Source of the DNA: DAOMFM01 sp035429825 | GTDB taxonomy: Bacteria; Acidobacteriota; Blastocatellia; UBA7656; JADIYM01 | NCBI GenBank assembly: GCA_044224215.1 | Contig: JBGAKX010000143.1 | Location: forward strand, 1-10,948 | DNA: 10,948 nucleotides | Direction: 5' to 3' | Shown: piece after piece, positions 1 to 6,081 of the stretch | Layout: each line of letters starts with the position of its first letter | Position numbering within the stretch: position 1 is the stretch's first letter | Translations under genes and position numbers: made by a program | Notes under the pieces: generated by a model | Databases searched by the model: none | What the model was told of the DNA's origin: nothing | The model's input: the letters and a program-made list of their open reading frames with translations, nothing else

Positions 1-9
1 CGGCGGACG

Positions 10-633
10 ATGATGATTCTGAAGGCAGGCGCGGCCGTGGCGCTGCTCGTTGTGACCGTTCCGATGGGGGCTGCCCGGGCGGGAAGCCCGTCCACGGTCA
101 TCTATGGATTTGATCCGGCGCACACGTCGATCAACTTCGCGGTGCAGCACCTCGTGATCAACACGATCCGCGGCCGATTCAAGGAATTCACAGGGTCGAT
201 TGCGCTCGACGAGAAGGACGTCGCCAACTCGAGCGTCGAATTCACGGCCAAATCGGCGAGCATCAGCACCGACGTGGAGCCGCGTGACAACGACCTTAGG
301 AGCCCGAACTTTCTCGACGCCGCGAAGTTCCCCGAGCTGACGTTCAAGAGCTCAAAGGTCGAAAAGCACGGCAAGGGCTTCATCTGCCACGGGACGTTCA
401 CGTTGCACGGCGTGTCGAAGGAGATCGCCATTCCGTTCACGCTCAGCGGCCCGATCACGGATCCGTGGGGGAACCATCGCATCGGCGTGACGGCGAGCAT
501 CTCGATCAACAGGCAGGACTACGGGGTCGCGTACGACAAGAAACTCCCCGACGGCGGGCTCGCCGTTGGCAACGAGGTGCAGATCGACCTGAACATCGAG
601 GCCGTCCACAAGATAGAGAAGCCGGCGAACTAG
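10..633 (+). CDS. YceI family secreted protein
   Basis: A 207-residue protein of the YceI family, small lipocalin-like beta-barrels that bind isoprenoid or other amphipathic lipids in the periplasm. The N-terminus is a clear Sec signal peptide: a Lys at residue 5, a hydrophobic stretch at about 6-20, and a likely cleavage after Ala-Arg-Ala at about residue 24. The mature protein begins with the family hallmark YGFDPAHTSINFAVQHL (about 32-48) and runs to full family length. A TFTLHGVSKEI segment near residue 130 is also typical. The start is uncertain: ATG codons stand at 10 and 13, only nine bases lie upstream, and no strong ribosome site is visible, so a start further left cannot be excluded. 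The signal-peptide shape supports ATG 10 or 13. It converges on the kinase gene, with a palindromic repeat filling the gap. The family call is firm; the ligand is unknown. Confidence 0.93.
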   Translation: MMILKAGAAVALLVVTVPMGAARAGSPSTVIYGFDPAHTSINFAVQHLVINTIRGRFKEFTGSIALDEKDVANSSVEFTAKSASISTDVEPRDNDLRSPNFLDAAKFPELTFKSSKVEKHGKGFICHGTFTLHGVSKEIAIPFTLSGPITDPWGNHRIGVTASISINRQDYGVAYDKKLPDGGLAVGNEVQIDLNIEAVHKIEKPAN

Positions 634-641
634 CGGCGCGG

Positions 642-734
642 GTTCACGCAAAGGCGTCAGAATTACGCAAAGACGCTAAGAACACGCAAAGACGCAGAGT
701 CAATCGTGCTTTGCGTCTTCGCGTCTTTGCGTGT
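642..734. repeat. Palindromic ACGCAAAGACGC-family repeat, copy 1, between convergent genes
   Basis: This element fills almost all of the 104-bp gap between the yceI stop (631-633) and the kinase stop (738-740). It contains repeated ACGCAAAGACGC-type units. The exact 14-mer ACACGCAAAGACGC at 682-695 is inverted at 721-734. A longer fold pairs 665-680 plus 684-691 with 709-732, giving about a 24-bp stem with one mismatch, a 3-nt bulge and a 17-nt loop. Its left end, 642-656, is identical over 15 bp to 4193-4207 of copy 2. The outer part of the right arm is missing, as if cut off at the kinase stop. There is no T-run typical of an intrinsic terminator, but the hairpin could still end transcription from both sides. 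Confidence 0.85.
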
Positions 735-737
735 GAT

Positions 738-2726
738 TTACTCCGCCTTGGAAAGCGCCGGCCCTGCCACCCCGAACACCTCCGGGTTCTCCCCCACGAT
801 CGCCGCTGCAAAGAACTGCGTGATGTACCGCGACGTCTCGCCCTTCTCGTCGGTCTGAAAGCCCGACCCCGCCATCGCCGACCAGAATCGGGTTTCGGCC
901 TCGTCCTGGTCGAGGACGACGACCTCGTCGAGGTACTTCGCGATGTCGGCAGGCCCGAGGTTGTACGCCGCCACGCCCAGCGCGACGCACATCCGGTCGG
1001 ACGCAAACGCGTTCATCTGTTCGCGCATGTACTTTGCCGCCGCTGGAGCCGATTTCGCCACGTCGTCGAGATCGTCCGGTGACAGCCCGTACTTGCGCCC
1101 CGTGACGGGGAGGATCTGGAACATTCCCCGCGCTCCCATCGACGAGACTTCGTTCGTGCGGTATTCGCTCTCGACCATCGGCAGGTAGATTCCGACGAGC
1201 GACGGAACGCCTTCGCGTTCAAACACGCTCCTCAGAAGCGGTGCGTTCTCGCGCCCGCGGGCGAGCACCGCTCCGAGATCGTCGTGTCCGATCCGCGCGT
1301 CGACGGCTCCGACGCGCCGGGCATACCGGTCGATCGCGCGCTTGATCGCCAGGCGCACGTCGGGCGGAATCTTGTACTCGCGTCCCGCCATGGCAAGCGA
1401 AATCGCACGCGCCCGATCGTCGACGAACGCGATTCGATCGGCGTCCGACATCGCGGTCCACGAGACTGCTGGCGCAGTAACAACTACCGGCGCTGCAGGT
1501 GCAGGCCGTTGCGCGTACCACAATCCCGCCGTGCCTCCGGCGGCCGCGATGACGAGCGCTGCGACCGCGATTCGGACACGCCGACCGGCCACCGGCTCGT
1601 CCCCACGCTGCAGCGCCTCGACGAACTCACCCGCCGTCGCGTGGCGATCGCCGCGGTCCTTGGAGAGCGCCCGGCCTACCGCCCGTGGCAGTCCTACCGC
1701 CGCGGGTTGCTCGGCAATATGCGCTGCGCGCAGTTCCCACGTCGTCTCGCCATGGAACGGACGCGCGCCGGTGAGCATCTCGTACGCGATGACGCCAAGG
1801 CTGTAGACGTCCGTTCGCGCATCGACGCCCGCTATGCCGTCGCGCTGCTTTTCGCCCCATTGTTCGGGTGACATGTAGTGCGGAGAGCCCATCCGCTGGC
1901 CCGGCATGGTCAGTTCGGAGACGCCCTCGGCGTGGACGGTCATTTCGCGGAGCTTTGCCAGTCCAAGGTCGAGCACCTTGACGGTGGCCGAATCGCCCGC
2001 GCCGATCATGATGTTCTCGGGTTTCAGGTCCCGATGGACGATTTCCTGCGCGTGCGCGGCGTCGAGCGCCGCGGCGACAGGCCCGAGCAGGCGGCACGTC
2101 TCGTCGAGGGTGAAGGCGCCGTGGTCCGTCATCAACTCGCGCAGTGTTCCGCCGTCGACGTGCTCGAGCACCATGTACACAAGGCCCTCGGTCGACGTGC
2201 GCATGTCGAGCACCGACACGATGTTCTCGTGCCGGATCTGGCGCCCTGCGCGGCCCTCCCGCAGAAACCGGCGCAGGAGTTCCGGGTTCGCCGAGAGCTC
2301 GCGCTTGAGCACCTTGATCGCGACCGTATCGCGCAGCAGGATGTGGTGCGCGCGGTAGACCGTGCCAAACCCGCCGCTGCCGATCAGCGCCTCGATCTCG
2401 TAGAGCTCGTCGAGCGTGGCGCCGACGAGTGCGGTCGGGTCCTCGGCAAGTACTTCGCCGTCGTGTGGACACACCAGGTGCGACGTGTCATACCGATTGC
2501 CGCATTGCGAGCAGTACATCATCAGCGTGCGCGACGTGCTGACGGGCTCGTCGATTGCGAGAAAGCTGCCGGCGCCGTCGAACGCCTCGAGCATCGACGA
2601 CACTTCGCGCCGCAGCTCCGCGTCGCCTCCGCACGCGTTGTCGACAAAGACTGCGCGCGCATCCGAGTCGAGCGCGAGCGCCTCCTGAAAGATCTCCTTG
2701 ATCCGGGACCACCGCTCGGGCGTCAC
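738..2726 (-). CDS. Transmembrane Ser/Thr protein kinase with C-terminal lytic transglycosylase (SLT/MltD-like) ectodomain
   Basis: A 662-residue membrane kinase fused to a peptidoglycan lytic transglycosylase domain. Domains in order: an N-terminal TPERW...RIKEIF module (1-60); a possible zinc ribbon (C72, C75, C86, H88); and a Hanks-type kinase domain at about 109-374. The kinase domain has the glycine loop GSGGFG (116-121), VAIK with K138, HRDLKPEN (231-238), DLG in place of DFG (253-255) and SPHYMSPEQ (281-289). One transmembrane helix follows at about 385-404, then a short Pro/Ala linker. The SLT domain covers about 455-662, with catalytic Glu in VES (E519), GMFQILP (534-540) and AAYN (586-589), so both enzyme domains look intact. 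The GTG start at 2726-2724 overlaps the sigma stop as GTGA, indicating translational coupling; an alternative start is ATG-ATG at 2522/2519, just before the Cys motif, with no visible ribosome site. Expected topology is kinase inside and SLT outside. Substrates are unknown; the sigma factor is the obvious candidate. Confidence 0.9.
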   Translation of the reverse strand: MTPERWSRIKEIFQEALALDSDARAVFVDNACGGDAELRREVSSMLEAFDGAGSFLAIDEPVSTSRTLMMYCSQCGNRYDTSHLVCPHDGEVLAEDPTALVGATLDELYEIEALIGSGGFGTVYRAHHILLRDTVAIKVLKRELSANPELLRRFLREGRAGRQIRHENIVSVLDMRTSTEGLVYMVLEHVDGGTLRELMTDHGAFTLDETCRLLGPVAAALDAAHAQEIVHRDLKPENIMIGAGDSATVKVLDLGLAKLREMTVHAEGVSELTMPGQRMGSPHYMSPEQWGEKQRDGIAGVDARTDVYSLGVIAYEMLTGARPFHGETTWELRAAHIAEQPAAVGLPRAVGRALSKDRGDRHATAGEFVEALQRGDEPVAGRRVRIAVAALVIAAAGGTAGLWYAQRPAPAAPVVVTAPAVSWTAMSDADRIAFVDDRARAISLAMAGREYKIPPDVRLAIKRAIDRYARRVGAVDARIGHDDLGAVLARGRENAPLLRSVFEREGVPSLVGIYLPMVESEYRTNEVSSMGARGMFQILPVTGRKYGLSPDDLDDVAKSAPAAAKYMREQMNAFASDRMCVALGVAAYNLGPADIAKYLDEVVVLDQDEAETRFWSAMAGSGFQTDEKGETSRYITQFFAAAIVGENPEVFGVAGPALSKAE

Positions 2727-3298
2727 GACGTCGACCCCGCTCGGAGCTCGCGCCGCAGCCAGCCGCGCGCGGTCGCCCATTCGCGCTCGACCGTCGATAC
2801 CGACATCGCGAGGGCTTCGGCCGTTTCGGCCGTCGTCATGCCTCCAAAGAACCGCAGCTCGACGATCTCTGCCAGCCGTGGGTCGAGCACCGCGAGCCGT
2901 CCAAGCGCTTCGTCGAGCGCGAGCACGTCCACGTCCCGCCCCGGCGCGGCGAGCGCCGCTTCCTCGAGCGGAATGCGCGTGGCGCCGCCCGCGCGTTTTG
3001 CGGTCGCGCGCGCGCGGGCGTGATCGACGAGGATCTCGCGCATCAACCGCGCCGCGACGCCGAGGAAATGCGAGCGGCTCTCGAAGTTGACCTGGCGGCC
3101 GTCGACGAGCCGCAGGTACGCCTCGTTGACGAGCGCGGACGGCTGGAGGGTGTGGTCGATGCGCTCGCGCCGCATGTAGCCGGCCGCTATGCGGCGCAGT
3201 TCGGCGTGCACGATCGGCAAGAGCCTGTCGATGGCTTCGCGTCGTCCAAGACGTACATCGACGAGCAGCCGCGAAACGCTGTCGGATGAAGCAGTCAT
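2723..3298 (-). CDS. ECF-type RNA polymerase sigma factor (Acidobacteria/Planctomycetes type, kinase-linked)
   Basis: A 191-residue sigma-70 family ECF factor of the type resembling Sigma70_ECF/TIGR02999. Region 2 spans about 8-95 and contains ELRRIAAGYMRRER and HTLQPSALVNEAYLRLV (49-65), followed by FLGVAARLMREILVDHARAR. Region 4 spans about 125-187, with LAEIVELRFFGGMTTAETAEAL and the helix-turn-helix end MSVSTVEREWATARGWL. The length is normal. The ATG at 3298 is chosen because AGGA lies 8 nt upstream (3310-3307) and because homologues begin just before the SRLL segment; an ATG further upstream at 3379 would add 27 unlikely residues. The gene is the first of an operon with the kinase; its TGA overlaps the kinase GTG by 4 bp. 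Region 2.2 lacks the acidic DAED-like motif of ordinary ECF factors and has Thr/Ser there (T50, S54). No anti-sigma gene is visible, so control by the kinase is inferred. Confidence 0.93.
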   Translation of the reverse strand: MTASSDSVSRLLVDVRLGRREAIDRLLPIVHAELRRIAAGYMRRERIDHTLQPSALVNEAYLRLVDGRQVNFESRSHFLGVAARLMREILVDHARARATAKRAGGATRIPLEEAALAAPGRDVDVLALDEALGRLAVLDPRLAEIVELRFFGGMTTAETAEALAMSVSTVEREWATARGWLRRELRAGSTS

Positions 3299-3417
3299 AC
3301 TGTGGTTCCTGGCGACAGGAAACCTGCTCGGGGCGAGAGTATACAGAAAAATGAGGGGATCCGGCGCCGGTTCTCGCATGCACCAATGAAGACCACTACG
3401 TGTAAAGGAGATCGTTC
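3299..3417. promoter_or_regulatory. Divergent promoter region of the sigma-kinase operon and the lytic transglycosylase gene
   Basis: The 119-bp gap between the start codons of two divergent transcription units must hold both promoters. On the minus strand a good -10-like hexamer TATACT is at 3343-3338, about 40 nt from the sigma start, but no convincing -35 is seen at the right spacing. A sigma-independent or ECF-type promoter for the plus-strand gene cannot be picked out by eye. Autoregulation by the ECF factor is an inference. Confidence 0.5.
3404..3410 (+). promoter_or_regulatory. Strong Shine-Dalgarno site of the lytic transglycosylase gene
   Basis: AAAGGAG ends 7 nt before the ATG at 3418. 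It fixes the start of the stand-alone transglycosylase and suggests efficient translation. Confidence 0.8.
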
Positions 3418-4182
3418 ATGCGAATTGGATTCCTGCTCTTCATCGTATTCGCAGTGTTTGGTTCGGCAACGGCGGGCCGTCCCGCGTCCTATGCCCAGAT
3501 GTCGCAGAAGGAGAAGCGAAGCTACGTCGAGCGCAACGCGCGCGAGGCGGTGTCGAAGCTCACCGGGTCGAACGGTTCAGTCGACCTCACGCCGGACGCG
3601 GTTCAGCTGATAAAGCGCGAAGTCGACGACTACGCGACGCGGATCGACGCGACGGGCTCGACGCCTTGGAAGGACAGTCTGCGCACGGTCATCGGCCGCG
3701 GCGTGCCGCTCGTTCCGACCATTCGCTCGTCGTTTGAAGCCGAGGGCCTGCCGGCGTCGCTCGGGCTGTATGTCGCGATGGTCGAGTCCGAATTCAACCC
3801 GTGCCTCGAGTCGCCGATGGGCGCGCGCGGCGTGTTCCAGATTCTTCCCGCCACGGGCAAGCGGTTCGGGCTCGAGCCGGCCGACCTGTGCGACGTGACG
3901 AAGTCTGCGCCGGCGGCAGCACGTTACTTCAAGCAACTGCGCGGCGACTTCGGGACGGCGATGCCGGGAGCGTTGCTCGCGATTCGTTCGTACAACCAGG
4001 GTGAGGTGGCGACAAAGCGCGATCTCGGAACGGTCGCGAGCGAGGAGGATTTCTGGGCGGCGCTTGCGGTGAAGCCCGGCGACGAGGGGTCGCGGTATGT
4101 GGCCCGGCTGATCGCGGCGACGATCGTGGGGGAGAACCCGGGGGATTTCGGGATCGGGGGGAGTGCGCTGTCGAAGGAGTGA
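3418..4182 (+). CDS. Secreted lytic transglycosylase (SLT/MltD-like), paralogue of the kinase ectodomain
   Basis: A 254-residue exported protein predicted to cleave the MurNAc-GlcNAc bond of peptidoglycan, forming 1,6-anhydro ends. Residues 1-19 form a signal peptide (hydrophobic 5-15, cleavage near Ala-Thr-Ala). There is no lipobox Cys at the cleavage point, so it is probably soluble in the periplasm. The SLT domain has catalytic Glu in VES (E123), MGARGVFQILPATG (134-147) and RSYN (190-193, where the family usually has AAYN). It closely resembles the C-terminal domain of the neighbouring kinase across its whole length, including SAPAAA, TIVGENP and the final ALSKE. Two cysteines (C129, C158) are absent at the equivalent positions of the kinase copy and might form a disulfide. 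The start is set by AAAGGAG 7 nt upstream. It is divergent from the sigma-kinase operon and followed after 10 bp by a palindromic repeat. The enzymatic role is inferred; a purely sensory or competing role is possible. Confidence 0.9.
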   Translation: MRIGFLLFIVFAVFGSATAGRPASYAQMSQKEKRSYVERNAREAVSKLTGSNGSVDLTPDAVQLIKREVDDYATRIDATGSTPWKDSLRTVIGRGVPLVPTIRSSFEAEGLPASLGLYVAMVESEFNPCLESPMGARGVFQILPATGKRFGLEPADLCDVTKSAPAAARYFKQLRGDFGTAMPGALLAIRSYNQGEVATKRDLGTVASEEDFWAALAVKPGDEGSRYVARLIAATIVGENPGDFGIGGSALSKE

Positions 4183-4192
4183 CGAACAAAGA

Positions 4193-4287
4193 GTTCACGC
4201 AAAGGCGCAGAGATACGCAAAGACGCCAGGGCACGACGGAAGTTGCTCCCTTGGCGCCTTCGCGTATCTCTGCGCCTTTGCGTGAAC
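4193..4287. repeat. Palindromic ACGCAAAGACGC-family repeat, copy 2, with 26-bp perfect arms
   Basis: The left arm 4193-4218 and the right arm 4262-4287 are exact reverse complements over 26 bp. Pairing continues inward with few mismatches to about 4231 and 4248, leaving a loop of roughly 16 nt. It starts 10 bp after the transglycosylase stop and ends 19 bp before the recJ stop, so it lies between convergent genes and could act as a bidirectional terminator or mRNA 3' end stabiliser. No T-tract follows. It shares the 15-mer at 4193-4207 and the ACGCAAAGACGC core at 4215-4226 with copy 1 (642-734), so both belong to one repeat family of REP or MITE-like character. Confidence 0.92.
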
Positions 4288-4306
4288 CAGCGCTTCCGCT
4301 CGAGAA

Positions 4307-6049
4307 CTACCGTGAGGCGCGTGCGTCCTTGATCACCAGCTGCGGCCGCGACACACCGTTCCATTCGTTCACGCCGCACGACACCAGCAGATCGACGCGC
4401 GACCCCACCACGCACCGCGGCGCGTACGCCGCACCATCCCACCACACCGCTTCGAGCCCGCTCCCGTCGCCCGCATCCAGCACCAGCTTCAGGTGCTTCT
4501 CCTTCATCACGAACGCGCGACGGATGGTCGCGTCCTCGACCAGAAACACCGGCCTCGGATTGCCGATGCCGTGCGGCTCAAGCCGCCCAAGCTCGCGAGC
4601 CGCCTCGAGCGTCACTTCGTCAGGCCCCATCGACGCGTCGACACGGAAGCGCGCCGTCAACTCCTCCTCGGACGAGATCACCGACGCGACGTGCGCCGAC
4701 AACCGCTCGCGCAGCTGATCGAGCTTGTCGCGATGCACCGTGAATCCGGCCGCCGCGGCGTGTCCGCCAAATTTCACCAGCAGGTCCGAGCACGACTCCA
4801 GCGCGCGCACGAGGTGAATCCCCGCCGCGGACCGGGCGCTCCCTCGACCGACCCCGTCCGAATCCACCGCGACGATGAACGCCGGGCGATTCGTCAGTTC
4901 GACGACCTTGGACGCGACGATGCCGACGACGCCGCGATGCCAGCCTTCGCTCTCCTCGCCCGCAAACAGCGCGACGTACGGCGTCGGGCCGCCCGACTGG
5001 AGGTCTTCGAGCACGTGATCGACGAGCCGCTGCTGCACCTGCTGCCGTTCGACGTTCAGGCGATTGAGCTCGTGGGCGATCGCCGTCGCGCGCTCCGGGC
5101 TCGATGCGTTGAACAGCTCGATGACGGTCGTGGCCGCCGCAAGCCGGCCGGCGGCGTTGATCCGCGGCCCGAGCTTGAATCCGCAATCGGCCGTCGTGAC
5201 CTGGCGATTGACGATGCCGCTCACCTCGAGCAGCGCACTCAATCCGTAGTTGCGTGACGGCTTCGACAATCCCGCAAGCCCAGCGAACACGATCGCGCGG
5301 TTCTCGCGCGTGTTCAGCCCGACCATGTCCGCCACTGTGCCGATGGCCGCGATCTTGACGAGAGACTCGATCACTTCGGCCTGGCGCGGATCGGACGCGA
5401 GCAGCGCCTGCGCCACCTTGAGCGACAGCCCGCACGCTGCGAGCTCCGGATTCGCATAGTCGCACCGCTCCTGCTTTGGACAGAGCACGGCAAACGCGCG
5501 GTCGGGCACATCCTCGCCCGGAGGCAGGTGGTGGTCGCACACGATCACGTCGATCCCGAGCTCGGCGGCGCGAGCGACGGCCGCGTGGTCGCGGACACCG
5601 ATGTCGCACGTCATGACGACGCTCGCACCGTCTTCGGCCGCTCGCTCCGCAGCGGCGACGCTGAATCCGTAGCCTTCGTCAAAGCGGCTCGGGATGTGGT
5701 AGCTGACCTGCTCGCCGGCGCCGAGATACCGGAACGTGTGCTGCAGGATCACCGACGCAGTCGTTCCGTCCACGTCGTAGTCGGACACGATGCGGATCCG
5801 CTCGCCTTCGGCGATCGCGCGCTGCAGGCGCTCGACCGCGCGATCCATGCCGAACATGGACATCGGATCGTGGAGGTCGTCTGCGAGCGACGGCGACAGA
5901 AACGACCGGGCTTCTGCAACCTCGGTGATCCCGCGCGCGAGCAGGATGCGCGCGACAGGCGCCGATATGTTCAGCGAGCGCGCAAGCTTCAGAACCCCGC
6001 GTTCGTCCACTTCGCTCAGGTCCCAGCGTGCTCTTCGAAACGACTGCAT
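4307..6049 (-). CDS. recJ: Single-stranded-DNA-specific exonuclease RecJ
   Basis: A 580-residue 5'-3' single-strand DNA exonuclease of the DHH superfamily, acting in RecF-pathway recombination, base excision and mismatch repair. Motif I DYDVDG is at 90-95, RFDEGYGF at 122-129, CDIG at 148-151 and the DHH triad at 172-174. The DHHA1 signature GGHAAAAGF is at 428-436, followed by an OB-fold region with EPHGIGNPRPVF near 490-501. Length and motif order match typical RecJ, and the metal-binding residues appear intact. The ATG at 6049 lies 32 bp after the EF-G-like gene's stop, so the two are probably cotranscribed. There is no good Shine-Dalgarno near the start; a GGAAGA sits about 15 nt upstream, further than usual. 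Its 3' end faces the transglycosylase gene across the copy 2 palindrome. Confidence 0.97.
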   Translation of the reverse strand: MQSFRRARWDLSEVDERGVLKLARSLNISAPVARILLARGITEVAEARSFLSPSLADDLHDPMSMFGMDRAVERLQRAIAEGERIRIVSDYDVDGTTASVILQHTFRYLGAGEQVSYHIPSRFDEGYGFSVAAAERAAEDGASVVMTCDIGVRDHAAVARAAELGIDVIVCDHHLPPGEDVPDRAFAVLCPKQERCDYANPELAACGLSLKVAQALLASDPRQAEVIESLVKIAAIGTVADMVGLNTRENRAIVFAGLAGLSKPSRNYGLSALLEVSGIVNRQVTTADCGFKLGPRINAAGRLAAATTVIELFNASSPERATAIAHELNRLNVERQQVQQRLVDHVLEDLQSGGPTPYVALFAGEESEGWHRGVVGIVASKVVELTNRPAFIVAVDSDGVGRGSARSAAGIHLVRALESCSDLLVKFGGHAAAAGFTVHRDKLDQLRERLSAHVASVISSEEELTARFRVDASMGPDEVTLEAARELGRLEPHGIGNPRPVFLVEDATIRRAFVMKEKHLKLVLDAGDGSGLEAVWWDGAAYAPRCVVGSRVDLLVSCGVNEWNGVSRPQLVIKDARASR

Positions 6050-6081
6050 AAGAACGGCCGCGGATCTTCCAGGATTCGCGG

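Noticed and set aside
642..734. CRISPR array, because of repeated ACGCAAAGACGC units
   Set aside because: The units are short, unevenly spaced and inverted relative to each other, with no unique spacers of constant length and no cas genes.
1878..3023. Long plus-strand open frame opposite the kinase and sigma genes
   Set aside because: Antisense to two genes with clear motifs; Arg/Ala-rich product with no recognisable domain, as expected from GC-rich codon use.
2727..3386. Upstream in-frame extension of the kinase reading frame, giving an 882-residue protein starting at 3386
   Set aside because: The added 220 residues overlap the well-supported sigma gene in another frame, are Arg-rich without recognisable domains, and the GTG at 2726 begins the known TPERW module.
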